NCBI RefSeq assembly: GCF_011742165.1
Contig: NZ_JAAQTO010000023.1
Span: 62,001 to 126,000 of the forward strand
Source: Billgrantia bachuensis
GTDB lineage: Bacteria; Pseudomonadota; Gammaproteobacteria; Pseudomonadales; Halomonadaceae
Reading direction: 5' to 3'
Length of the DNA stretch: 64,000 nucleotides
Shown here: in pieces, positions 26,999 through 35,128 of the stretch
Numbering within the stretch: the stretch's first letter is position 1
Layout of the letters: each line of letters opens with the position of its first letter
Made by a program: the position numbers and the translations under genes
Notes under the pieces: generated by a model
What the model was told of the DNA's origin: nothing
Seen by the model: the letters and a program-made list of their open reading frames with translations, nothing else
Database searches by the model: none

Positions 26999-28426
26999 TC
27001 AGGCGACAAAAGGATTTACCGGCGTGCACGGCCCAAATGCGGCCTCGATGACCTCGGCGGCCTCCAGCACCAAGTCGTCGCGAAAGCGGTCGGCATACAG
27101 CTGGACGGTCATCGGTGCGTTGTCGATCGGCCGCGTCGGTAACACGACAGCGGGGAAGCCGAGCAGATTGCCGGGAGTCACGAACCATTGCATGCTCAGC
27201 ATCAGGTCACTGCCGGCAGGTGATGCGACATCGGCATCGTGCACGAACGGTGCCGATGGCCAGACGGGCCCCAGAACGATCGGATACTCTGCAAAAAATG
27301 CCGCCCAGGCCCGGCCGAGGCGCGAACGCTCCTGATGCAGCGCGGCATGCGTCACCGTCGGATCGACTCTGGCGATCATGGCATCCATGAGCATGGCCGC
27401 CTCGGCGCTGAGCACGGGGCGCATCGGCTCGGCCGTGAGGCTCAGGTCGGACATCTGGAATTGCGTCCAGAGATGGTTGATCAGCTCGATTTCCGGCGGT
27501 ATCGCCTCTTCCACCTGATATCCGGCAGCCGCAAGCGCTTCGCCTGCCGCCCGTACGCTGGCGACAATGGCCGGCTCGATAACAGTGCCGGGCAGCGATG
27601 TCACCATGGCAACACGACGCGGGATTCGCGGGCCATCCAGCGCCACCGTGACCGAGCGAGGATCGCGCACGTGCTGTCCGTGGACCTGTTCCAGCACGAG
27701 CCTGAGATCGGCCACGCTGCGGGCGATGGGGCCATCGGTCAGCATCACCTGGGCACTCAGGTAACCGTCGCCGGCACCACCGAAGGGAACGCGCCCCTGG
27801 GTCGGCTTCAATGCCGCGACACCGCAGCAGAACGCAGGATTTCTCAGTGATCCACCGATATCATTGCCGATTCCGAGCGGTGACATGCCGGACGCCACGG
27901 CCGAGCCTTCACCACCACTGCTGCCCCCCGCAGTCAACTGTGCCTTCCACGGATTGCGCGTCAGTCCCCTGAACGGGTTGCTGGTGGAGATCCGCAGCCC
28001 CATTTCCGGCATGTTGGTACGCCCGATGGGAATGGCGCCGGCGGCACGCATCCGCTCGACCACCGGGGCATCCTGCTGCGGCAAAGCATTGGCGTTCGCT
28101 GCTAGGCCGAAGGTGGTCGGGGTGCCGAGGCAATCGATGTTCTCCTTCACCGTGATCGGCACCCCGTGCAGGGGCGGCAAGTCGCGTTCCCCCATCTTTT
28201 TGCGACGTGCATCCGCCGCATCCGCCGCCTCACGGGCCGACGTCTGCAGTATGACAGTGACGGCATTGAGCGTCGGATTGACCGCCTCGATCCGCGCCAG
28301 ATGCGCATCGATCACCTCGCGGCTCGAGACTTCCCCGGCACGGATAAGAGCCGCCAATGTCGTGGCCGACTGCCGCCAGAGATCCTGCGAACGGCCCGGG
28401 TCCCGGGGCGAAGGACGCTTTTCCAT
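26999..28426 (-). CDS. Amidase (amidase-signature family)
   Basis: The 475-residue enzyme has the Ser-cisSer-Lys triad of the amidase-signature family: Lys 94 in TVKENID, a cis-Ser in GGSSGGE (169-170) and nucleophile Ser 193 in IGGSLRNP. It hydrolyses an amide to acid plus ammonia or amine; the substrate is not evident and no gatCB genes are adjacent. The start at 28426 has GGAAGTG 7 nt upstream. The open frame extends far upstream, but that stretch consists of decayed sequence from other genes. Confidence 0.9.
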   Translation of the reverse strand: MEKRPSPRDPGRSQDLWRQSATTLAALIRAGEVSSREVIDAHLARIEAVNPTLNAVTVILQTSAREAADAADARRKKMGERDLPPLHGVPITVKENIDCLGTPTTFGLAANANALPQQDAPVVERMRAAGAIPIGRTNMPEMGLRISTSNPFRGLTRNPWKAQLTAGGSSGGEGSAVASGMSPLGIGNDIGGSLRNPAFCCGVAALKPTQGRVPFGGAGDGYLSAQVMLTDGPIARSVADLRLVLEQVHGQHVRDPRSVTVALDGPRIPRRVAMVTSLPGTVIEPAIVASVRAAGEALAAAGYQVEEAIPPEIELINHLWTQFQMSDLSLTAEPMRPVLSAEAAMLMDAMIARVDPTVTHAALHQERSRLGRAWAAFFAEYPIVLGPVWPSAPFVHDADVASPAGSDLMLSMQWFVTPGNLLGFPAVVLPTRPIDNAPMTVQLYADRFRDDLVLEAAEVIEAAFGPCTPVNPFVA

Positions 28427-28506
28427 GTTTTCACTTCCTTTGTGGCCGTGACACCCGAAGCTGTGGCGGCACGGGATGCGATCCTGCATCGTCAAGTCGT
28501 GTGGGC

Positions 28507-28612
28507 AGTGGCGCAGCCAATCGTTCCGCAGAACAGCCGATAGATGGTCCGCTGCGAGGGTCCCACTCCCAGCAGAATAGTCGCTCATGGCGAATTCTCT
28601 GCAAGCGGTGAA
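28507..28612 (-). pseudogene. Scrap of a nucleotidase-tail/flavin-reductase-head junction (copy 1)
   Basis: From the ATG at 28588 downward the DNA resembles the first about 27 codons of the intact flavin reductase at 32100-32714 (MSDY, then IYRLFCG in a shifted frame). Immediately before that ATG, 28586-28612 reads HSPLAENSP-stop, the same ending as the 5'-nucleotidase at 35129 (HSLPEENSP). Frameshifts abolish coding. This explains most of the 347-nt gap 28427-28773; the rest (about 28613-28760) shows nothing I recognise. Confidence 0.7.
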
Positions 28613-28773
28613 TGGATATACCGGACAGATAGCTGTCCGCCATCGGCACAGCAGAAACGTGCAAAGCGCCGCACGCCTGGGCAAGCCCTGTCGCCTCCGA
28701 CCTTCCATCATGTTCTCGATGAGCCCGTAAGCGGCTCGTCCCCATCCCTGAAACATGTAAAGAGGTCGCCATC

Positions 28774-29055
28774 ATGAGGCTTCGCACCCTTGCGCTCCTG
28801 CTTGCCCTGGCGCTCGTCCCCGGTACGGCGCTCGCCGATCGCCCGTCCCCCGAGGATCAGCCCCTGATGACTCGCTACGGAAGTGGCTCAACTCCCATGG
28901 TCAAGCTCAGCTTCGACGAATTGGATACCGACAAGGACGGCCGGTTGTCGCCAGCCGAAGTTCACCAGGCATCGCTGTCCGACTCGTTCTGGGAGCTCGA
29001 CCGCAACCGCGACGGCTATCTCAATCGCCAGGAGCATGACTATCACCCCAACTGA
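28774..29055 (+). CDS. Small secreted EF-hand protein
   Basis: A 93-residue protein with a Sec signal peptide (about 1-21, ending ALA) and two calcium-binding EF-hand loops, DTDKDGRLSPAE (about 51-62) and DRNRDGYLNRQE (about 75-86). It is probably a periplasmic calcium-binding or sensing protein. An AGAGG lies about 9 nt before the ATG. It is a paralogue of the 90-residue protein at 34746-35018. A hairpin terminator follows. The partner protein is unknown. Confidence 0.88.
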   Translation: MRLRTLALLLALALVPGTALADRPSPEDQPLMTRYGSGSTPMVKLSFDELDTDKDGRLSPAEVHQASLSDSFWELDRNRDGYLNRQEHDYHPN

Positions 29056-29075
29056 TTTCGACTCAGCTCGTATCG

Positions 29076-29099
29076 ACGCGGGTGCCTAGGCACTCGCGT
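29076..29099 (+). terminator. Terminator hairpin after the EF-hand gene
   Basis: ACGCGGGTGCC (29076-29086) pairs with GGCACTCGCGT (29089-29099) with one G-T wobble, 20 nt after the stop, followed by a short T/A-rich stretch. Confidence 0.6.
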
Positions 29100-29256
29100 T
29101 ATTGCAGATATTTCACCACGCTCTCGCTCGCCAGAAAGGACCAGAAAATGGTCCCGCTGACCTATACTCGTATCGTTAGTTGACCAGGACCCAGCTCTCT
29201 GAGCGACAAGGACCTCCAGTCGCGCTCAGGGCGTTCGCTCTCTCGGGGGCGATGCG

Positions 29257-29796
29257 ATGACGCCACTTTCTATCAGGATGCGCCGGCCGCCGAGCCTCGT
29301 GCCCGAGGTGCGGGCACGGCTGGCCAAATTGCTCGACGATGCCGAAGCCGCCTTGACCAACGATCAGGAAGCGGCCCGCGCCAGCTTGGCTCAGGCCCTG
29401 TGCCTGTTGACCCAGGCGACGGAGAATCCCCTGCCGGAGCCTAGCCTTCATGGCGGACTCGTCGGCTGGCAGATCAAGCGCGTCCTCGCCTTCGTCGATG
29501 CGCACCTCGACACGACGATTCACGTCAAGGAGATGGCGGCCGAAGCGCACCTCAGCCTCAGCCACTTCTCGCATGCCTTCAAACTGACTTTCGGCGAGCC
29601 ACCGCTAGCCTACGTGACGCGCCGGCGCCTGGCCCGCGCCTGCGAACTGATGCTGGCCGGTGATGCACCGCTTTCCTGGATCGCCCACGAGTGCGGCTTT
29701 TACGACCAGCCGCACTTCACCCGCCACTTTCATCGCCGGCTGGGCATGACCCCACAGAACTGGCGGCGCCTGCATTCCCAAGGCCCGGTGGACTGA
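29257..29796 (+). CDS. AraC-family regulator, short form
   Basis: This 179-residue protein has a C-terminal double helix-turn-helix AraC DNA-binding domain (about residues 75-172), with HVKEMAAEAHLSLSHFSHAF, GEPPLAYVTRRRLARACELML and DQPHFTRHFHRRLGMTP. The N-terminal 70 residues are a short helical region, much smaller than the usual effector domain. This is like other short AraC proteins that work without a sugar-binding cupin. The target is unknown; it lies between the EF-hand gene and decayed sequence. Confidence 0.88.
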   Translation: MTPLSIRMRRPPSLVPEVRARLAKLLDDAEAALTNDQEAARASLAQALCLLTQATENPLPEPSLHGGLVGWQIKRVLAFVDAHLDTTIHVKEMAAEAHLSLSHFSHAFKLTFGEPPLAYVTRRRLARACELMLAGDAPLSWIAHECGFYDQPHFTRHFHRRLGMTPQNWRRLHSQGPVD

Positions 29797-29840
29797 ACTG
29801 GCGGCACCCGACTGCTTGTCGCCGCTGCCAATGCCACGCC

Positions 29841-30105
29841 TCATGCCGGCCTTTCCAACCCGAACAGGTCGCCAAGGCGAACTCGTCCTCTCCGGCAGGC
29901 TGGCGCTGGTGACGTTCATCGCCTCCACCAGCGCTTCGCCGCTGATGGGCAGATCGCCCCACAGAGACGATAGATGGCCCTGCTGCTCGGCGGTGCCTCT
30001 TCCAGCCAATAGTCGCTCATGGCGAATTCTCCGCAGGCGGGGAATGGACATGCGGACCGGCCCCTCCTCGCCGACAACGATGCCCGGATCGAGCTCCCGA
30101 ACGAC
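29841..30105 (-). pseudogene. Decayed 5'-nucleotidase tail plus internally deleted flavin reductase (copy 2)
   Basis: On the minus strand, about 30105-30020 aligns with the last about 85 nt of the intact 5'-nucleotidase gene and ends AENSP-stop. An ATGA overlap then leads into a flavin-reductase remnant (30020-29841). The remnant consists of three blocks matching the intact gene's 5' end (32639-32714), middle (about 32375-32454) and 3' end (about 32100-32131), with two internal deletions. The frame is broken. This accounts for nearly all of the 312-nt gap 29797-30108. Confidence 0.8.
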
Positions 30106-30108
30106 GCC

Positions 30109-31038
30109 CTAGCGCGTCACCATCAGCAGGCCGGCCAGCAGCGCAATGCCGCCGGCGATGAAGTTCAGTGTCAGCGGTTCGCCGAGCAGGCCGGCGCCGA
30201 ACAGTACGCCGAATACCGGCGACAGGAACGAGAAGATGCCCAACTGCGAGGCGAAGTAGCGCCGCAGCAGCGAGAACCAGAGCAACAACGCGGCAAAGGA
30301 GATCACCAGTGTCTGGAAGGCGAGGCTGGCGATGACCGCACCGGTCGCATGGATGCGGCCAAGATCCCCCAGTAGCGTGGCGACGGGCAAGAGCAGTAGG
30401 CCGGCGATGACGAGCTGATAGCACAAGGTCTGGACCGGCGGCGCTTCGGACAGCGACGAGCGCCGAATCACCAGCGTGGTCGCAGCCCAGGAGAGACCCG
30501 CCAGCAGTCCCAGGGCATCGCCTAGCAGGATAGCTCCGGCGTTCTCGACAGCGGTCGTCGGCGCCATCGCCATGGTCATGCCGGCGAAGGCCAGCCCGAC
30601 ACCCATCCACTGCCGCCGCGTCAACTGCTCGCCTGGCACCCACAGATGCAACCCCAGCGCGGCGAACACCGGTGCGGTGTAGAGAAATACTGACATGTGC
30701 GATGCGAGCGTATGGTTCAGTCCCCACGCCACGAACACGAATTCTGCGGTGAACCCCAACCCCACCAATAATCCCGGCCCGAGGCGAGCGCGAAAGTCGG
30801 CCAGCCGCACGCCATGCCGATAAGCCAAGGCCACCACCAGCAGGCCCGCAATGGCGGAACGCAGGGCGATCTGCACCAACGGCGAGATATCGGCGGCGAC
30901 CGCCTTGATCGCGACCTGCTGAAGCCCGAGCGCCAGGCAGAACAGCACCATCAGGCCACTCGCCTGCAAGTCGATGTGGCGGCGCGAGGCCGTGCTCTCC
31001 AAAGCCTCAGTTTGAGTCAATCGCCTGGTGTGCTCCAT
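30109..31038 (-). CDS. EamA/DMT-superfamily transporter
   Basis: The 309-residue protein has ten predicted membrane helices in two EamA repeats, as in drug/metabolite transporters of the RhaT/YdcZ type; the first repeat ends near FLYTAPVFAALGLHLWVPGEQ. Such proteins usually export amino acids or metabolites. Start at 31038 is chosen for an AAGGAGG 5 nt upstream. It is divergent from a LysR/GcvA-like regulator, which probably controls it. Its stop lies at the edge of the decayed nucleotidase remnant. Confidence 0.88.
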   Translation of the reverse strand: MEHTRRLTQTEALESTASRRHIDLQASGLMVLFCLALGLQQVAIKAVAADISPLVQIALRSAIAGLLVVALAYRHGVRLADFRARLGPGLLVGLGFTAEFVFVAWGLNHTLASHMSVFLYTAPVFAALGLHLWVPGEQLTRRQWMGVGLAFAGMTMAMAPTTAVENAGAILLGDALGLLAGLSWAATTLVIRRSSLSEAPPVQTLCYQLVIAGLLLLPVATLLGDLGRIHATGAVIASLAFQTLVISFAALLLWFSLLRRYFASQLGIFSFLSPVFGVLFGAGLLGEPLTLNFIAGGIALLAGLLMVTR

Positions 31039-31134
31039 ACCGCCTCCTTGACCGTTAATTCCGCCAGTCAAGCAGTTGTCAGCACTTGCTCCAAACGATT
31101 ACTCTGCTGCCCTAGGCTCAGGAAAATTCACCCT

Positions 31135-32088
31135 ATGAAGATCGAGCGTCTGCCCCTGAATGCGCTTCGAGCATTTGCCGAAGCGGCACGAGAGGGAAGC
31201 TTCAAGACCGCCGCCGGCCGCCTGGGCGTCACCCCCGGTGCGGTCAGCCGACAGGTCAAGCAGCTCGAGGATCGGCTGGGGATTCCTCTCTTCGACCGGC
31301 ACGCCAACGGCGTACGCCTGAACGAGGCCGGGCGCGACCTGGCCGCCGACATCGACAGCGGCTTGGAACGCATCGCGGCGGGAGTCACGGCCGCAAGGGC
31401 ACGAGCACGCAGCGCCGCCACCTTGTCGCTGAGCGCCCCGCCCTCCTTCCTGCAATTGTGGCTGCTGCCGCGTCTGGCTGATTTCGAAGCCTCGCCGGAG
31501 GGGCTCAGCATCTCCCTCGATGCCAGCCAATCGCTTACCATGCCCGCCTGGCAAGGCGACGGCGCACGCCTGGCGATTCGCTACGGCCGTGGCCCCTGGC
31601 CGGGCGTGACGAACCATCGTCTGTTCGCCGATGAACTGTTTCCCGTCTGCGCCCCGTCGTTGCTGCAGCAGGGCCAGCCTCTGCGAGAACCCGCCGACCT
31701 GGCCGGCCACACCCTGCTGGACGTCGGTTGGGAATCGCGACAGGGGATCGCCTTTCCCGGCTGGAGCGAATGGCTCGAGTCCGCCGGCGTAAGCGACAAG
31801 GTCGCCCCGCCGCAGCGCCGTTATTCGCTGTTCGGCTTGGCGCTGGACCAGGCTATCGCCGGGCACGGCGTCATGCTCGCCAACCACCCCATCGCGATGG
31901 ATCGTTTGAAGAGCGGCATCCTCGTGCGCCCTTTCGGCGAACGCTATGTTCTTGCCTCGCCCATGACTTACGACCTGCTGGTGCCCGCCACCGGCGAGGC
32001 ACCGCCCGCGGTCGGCCGCTTCATTGATTGGTTGCTGGCCGAAGCCGCCGCCTTCGACCGGGAGACGCTGGGTGGCAAGGCAGGCTAG
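31135..32088 (+). CDS. LysR-family regulator (GcvA-like)
   Basis: A 317-residue LysR regulator with the LPLNALRAFAEAAREGSF opening and GVTPGAVSRQVKQLE recognition helix typical of the GcvA/AmpR-like subgroup, then an effector domain. ATG at 31135 is the natural family start. It is divergent from the EamA exporter and 11 nt from the convergent flavin reductase. The likely target is the exporter; the inducer is unknown. Confidence 0.88.
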   Translation: MKIERLPLNALRAFAEAAREGSFKTAAGRLGVTPGAVSRQVKQLEDRLGIPLFDRHANGVRLNEAGRDLAADIDSGLERIAAGVTAARARARSAATLSLSAPPSFLQLWLLPRLADFEASPEGLSISLDASQSLTMPAWQGDGARLAIRYGRGPWPGVTNHRLFADELFPVCAPSLLQQGQPLREPADLAGHTLLDVGWESRQGIAFPGWSEWLESAGVSDKVAPPQRRYSLFGLALDQAIAGHGVMLANHPIAMDRLKSGILVRPFGERYVLASPMTYDLLVPATGEAPPAVGRFIDWLLAEAAAFDRETLGGKAG

Positions 32089-32099
32089 ACAAGGTGCCG

Positions 32100-32714
32100 T
32101 CAGGCCGGCCTTTCCAGCCCGAACAGATCGGTCGTACGGGCATAGTCGCTGCCGGCCATACGCCCGATGGGCTTGAGCGCTTCCACCGAGACATGGCGGC
32201 CGTTCCAGATCGCATCGTCGATGTGGATCGAGACCACCTCGGCCAGCACCAGGCAGCCCGCCATGGGCTGATCGCCGAAGCGCACGATCTCGCGCAGCCG
32301 GCAGCCGAAGGCCACCGGGGCCGCCGCCACCCGCGGCACCGACAGCCCCGGCATGGCGACCTTCTCCAACCCCGCTAGGGCGAACTCGTCTTCGCCGGCC
32401 GGCAGGCTGGCGCTGGTGACGTTCATCGCTTCCACCAATGCCTCGCCGCTGATGTGCACCACGCACTCCGGCACCTGCTCCAGGTTGCGGATGGTGTCCT
32501 TGGGCTGGCCTTCGCCGTTGAGCAGCGGCGAGAAGCCCAGCACAGGCGGCGCCACGCTCACCACGTTGAAGAAGGAGAACGGCGCCAGGTTGGTATGGCC
32601 TTCTCGATCATGCGTCGAGACCCAGGCGATGGGCCGCGGGCAGATCGCCCCACAGAACAGACGATAGATGGCCCCGCTGCTCAGCGGTGCCTCTTCCAGC
32701 AGATAGTCGCTCAT
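32100..32714 (-). CDS. Flavin reductase family protein (FMN-binding split barrel)
   Basis: The 204-residue protein has the FMN-binding split-barrel signature of flavin reductase-like proteins, with YRLFCGAICPRPIAWVSTHD at the N-terminus, NLAPFSFFNVVSVAPPVLGF and ISGEALVEAMNVTSASLP. It may reduce flavin for a partner oxygenase, or act as an uncharacterised flavoprotein. ATG at 32714 has AAGGG about 8 nt upstream. Two broken copies of its 5' end lie at 28.5 and 30.0 kb, so the gene has been copied or rearranged locally. Confidence 0.88.
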   Translation of the reverse strand: MSDYLLEEAPLSSGAIYRLFCGAICPRPIAWVSTHDREGHTNLAPFSFFNVVSVAPPVLGFSPLLNGEGQPKDTIRNLEQVPECVVHISGEALVEAMNVTSASLPAGEDEFALAGLEKVAMPGLSVPRVAAAPVAFGCRLREIVRFGDQPMAGCLVLAEVVSIHIDDAIWNGRHVSVEALKPIGRMAGSDYARTTDLFGLERPA

Positions 32715-32772
32715 GGCCAGCCCTTGTTGCATTCGGTGAAGGCCTTCCATCCTACACCCGTCGCGGTACCGC

Positions 32773-33714
32773 TCAATGTGTCAGCGCCAGCCCCGCCGCC
32801 TGGGTCGGCGGCAGCAGCGCCAGCGTGGCTTTCATTTCACGCACCTCCTCGCCAGGAGGCCGGCCGAAGAAGCGCTTGAACTCGCGGCTGAACTGCGACG
32901 GGCTCTCGTAGCCCACCCGGGCGGCGGCTGCCGCTGCGGGCAAGCCATCACGAATCATCATGATCCGGGCCTGATGCAACCGCGTCGACTTGATGTACTG
33001 AAGCGGCGATGTCTGCGTTACCGCCTTGAAGTGCACATGGAAGACCGCCGTGCTCATGCCGACTTCGCTGGCCAGGCGCCCCACCTCCAGGGGCTCGGCA
33101 TAATCCGCGTGGATGCGATGCAGCGCCTTGGCAATCCTGCCGAACTGGCCCTGATGCGCCAGCGCCGCGCGCACGCTTCCGCCCTGTTCGCCGACCAGTA
33201 CGCGGTAGCAGATCTCCCGCATGATGCCCGGCGCCAGCACCTGCGCCTCCAGTGGCGAGGCCAGCGCTTCGACCAGTCTGAGCGTGGCATCCGCCATGGG
33301 CTCGCCGAGCGGCGTTGAGAGCATGCCTCGCGGCGGCGCCACCGAGCGCTCGCCCATTTGGTCCAGCATGAACACGAGCTCCGCCACCACGGCCATGTCC
33401 AGGCGAATCGAAATGGCCAGCAGCGGCTCCTCGGGGCTGGCCTCGGTCTCCGATGCGAAAGGTAGCGGTACCGACAGCACGAGGTAGTGCAGGGCATCGT
33501 AGAGATACACCTCGTCGCCCAGGTAACCCCGCTTGCGCCCCTGGCACACGATCACGATGCTCGGCTCGTACAGCACCGGCGTTAGCTTCAACGAACGATT
33601 CGAGCGCAGGAAGCGCACCCCATCCAGCAGGGATTGGGTGAAGCCCTCATGCGGCACGAGCCGATACAGCTGCTCGACCATTCGCTCATGAAAAGGGGAA
33701 GACAGGGTCGCCAC
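32773..33714 (-). CDS. AraC-family regulator (YqhC-like)
   Basis: The 313-residue regulator has an N-terminal AraC_N-type domain (about 10-160, with PSIVIVCQGRKRGYLGDEVY) and a C-terminal AraC double helix-turn-helix (about 205-300). A GTG start at 33714 is preceded by GAGGAG at good spacing. It is divergent from an SDR oxidoreductase gene, and regulators of this subgroup (YqhC) commonly control neighbouring aldehyde or alcohol reductases. Regulation of the SDR gene is likely but inferred. Confidence 0.88.
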   Translation of the reverse strand: MATLSSPFHERMVEQLYRLVPHEGFTQSLLDGVRFLRSNRSLKLTPVLYEPSIVIVCQGRKRGYLGDEVYLYDALHYLVLSVPLPFASETEASPEEPLLAISIRLDMAVVAELVFMLDQMGERSVAPPRGMLSTPLGEPMADATLRLVEALASPLEAQVLAPGIMREICYRVLVGEQGGSVRAALAHQGQFGRIAKALHRIHADYAEPLEVGRLASEVGMSTAVFHVHFKAVTQTSPLQYIKSTRLHQARIMMIRDGLPAAAAAARVGYESPSQFSREFKRFFGRPPGEEVREMKATLALLPPTQAAGLALTH

Positions 33715-33955
33715 ACGTAAGCTCCTCGTTTACATTCGCACTTTATATTTAGGCAAACCCGAAGGCAAAATTTAACTTATAAAATCTCCCATCAATAGGA
33801 TTAGGCAAAAATCTAGTAGGAATGGCTCTGTCGGCAACTCCGGCTTCTCCTTAGGCTTGTTCCAACGACACTCTCACCCCCCGCGATTCCCGAATCGTTC
33901 GCTGCGAGACCAGTGGGAGAGTCGTACCAAGCCACCCATACGGAGCCTATCTCCC

Positions 33956-34678
33956 ATGAGCAAAGTCATTCTTCTCACCGGCGCCAGCAGCGGCATTGGC
34001 GAGGCCACCGCCCGCCTACTGGCAAGCCACGGCCATCGACTGGTCGTCGGCGCACGCCGCACCGACAGGCTGGAAACCCTGGCACAAGCCATTCGTGCCG
34101 AGGGCGGCACCGCGGACTACCGCGCGCTGGACGTCACCCAGCGGGAAGACGTGCAGGCCTTCGCCGAGGCGGCGCTCGATATCCACGGCCGCATCGACGT
34201 CATCATCAACAATGCCGGCGTCATGCCGCTCTCCCCCCTGGCCTCGCTCAAGGTCGACGAGTGGGACCGCATGATCGACGTCAACATCCGCGGCGTGCTG
34301 CACGGCATCGCCGCCGTGTTGCCCACCATGCAGGCCCAGGGCAGCGGGCAAGTGATCAACATCTCCTCCATCGGCGGGCTCTATGTGGTGCCCACCGGCG
34401 CCGTCTACTGCGCCACCAAGTACGCCGTGCGCGCGATTTCCGACGGGCTGCGCCAGGAGCACGACAAGCTTCGCGTCACCTGCGTCTATCCCGGCGTGGT
34501 GGAGTCGGAGCTTGCCGACACCATCACCGATCCCGGCGCCGCCGAGGCGATGAAGAGTTACCGCCAGATCGCACTCAAGCCTGACGCCATTGCCGCGGCC
34601 ATCGCGCATGTGATCGCCCAGCCCGACGAGGTGGACACCAGCGAGATCGTGGTCCGCCCCACCGCCAGCCCGGCATGA
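33956..34678 (+). CDS. Short-chain dehydrogenase/reductase (SDR)
   Basis: A 240-residue classical SDR: Rossmann motif TGASSGIG (about residues 8-15), NNAG (about 86-89), catalytic Ser in NISSIGG and the YxxxK pair in YCATK (about 151-155). It reduces or oxidises a carbonyl or alcohol with NAD(P)H. A basic residue after the first strand pair (GARRTDR) suggests NADPH. The start at 33956 has GGAG about 10 nt upstream. It is divergent from a YqhC-like AraC regulator, the usual arrangement for stress-inducible reductases. Confidence 0.9.
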   Translation: MSKVILLTGASSGIGEATARLLASHGHRLVVGARRTDRLETLAQAIRAEGGTADYRALDVTQREDVQAFAEAALDIHGRIDVIINNAGVMPLSPLASLKVDEWDRMIDVNIRGVLHGIAAVLPTMQAQGSGQVINISSIGGLYVVPTGAVYCATKYAVRAISDGLRQEHDKLRVTCVYPGVVESELADTITDPGAAEAMKSYRQIALKPDAIAAAIAHVIAQPDEVDTSEIVVRPTASPA

Positions 34679-34745
34679 GCCCGGCCGCGTCGAGTAACCC
34701 ACCTCCTGAACCTCATCAACCTACTTTTCGAAGGGAAACCAAACG

Positions 34746-35018
34746 ATGAAAACCTCGAAATACGCACTGGTTATTGCACTCACCCTTGCCTCGGGTGCCA
34801 CCCTGGCCGAACAGGGCGAAGGCCCCCTGGTTCTGCCGCACCTCGCCTCCTCTAACACAGCCGGCCAGAACAGCTTCGACCGACTGGATCTGGACGGAGA
34901 TGGCGATATCTCCCGGCAGGAAGCGCAGGCGGGTTCGCTACCGGAAATCTTCGTGCTGATGGATCGCAACCACGATGGCAGGCTCTCCCGCCAGGAGTTC
35001 CACCACCGTCCGCGTTGA
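34746..35018 (+). CDS. Small secreted EF-hand protein (paralogue)
   Basis: A 90-residue secreted protein: signal peptide about 1-21 (ends LA) and two EF-hand loops, DLDGDGDISRQE (about 47-58) and DRNHDGRLSRQE (about 73-84). The spacing and RQE ends are the same as in the protein at 28774-29055, so the two are paralogues. GAAGGGAAACC precedes the ATG. A strong bidirectional terminator follows. It is probably a periplasmic calcium-binding protein of unknown role. Confidence 0.88.
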   Translation: MKTSKYALVIALTLASGATLAEQGEGPLVLPHLASSNTAGQNSFDRLDLDGDGDISRQEAQAGSLPEIFVLMDRNHDGRLSRQEFHHRPR

Positions 35019-35080
35019 TCGGTTGGTATGGCACAAAACCCATGCAGGCAAGCAATAGCATTTTCAGCCTGCACATTGAT

Positions 35081-35101
35081 AAGGGGGCCCTAGGCCCCCT
35101 T
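35081..35101. terminator. Bidirectional hairpin terminator
   Basis: AAGGGGGCC (35081-35089) and GGCCCCCTT (35093-35101) form a perfect 9-bp stem with a 3-nt loop between the convergent EF-hand and 5'-nucleotidase genes. Confidence 0.8.
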
Positions 35102-35128
35102 CGTCGTTGTGGCGAGAGGGGGCTAATT

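Noticed and set aside
28427..28756. N-terminal extension of the amidase
   Set aside because: The extension reads through flavin-reductase and nucleotidase scraps and has no ribosome-binding site; the start at 28426 does.
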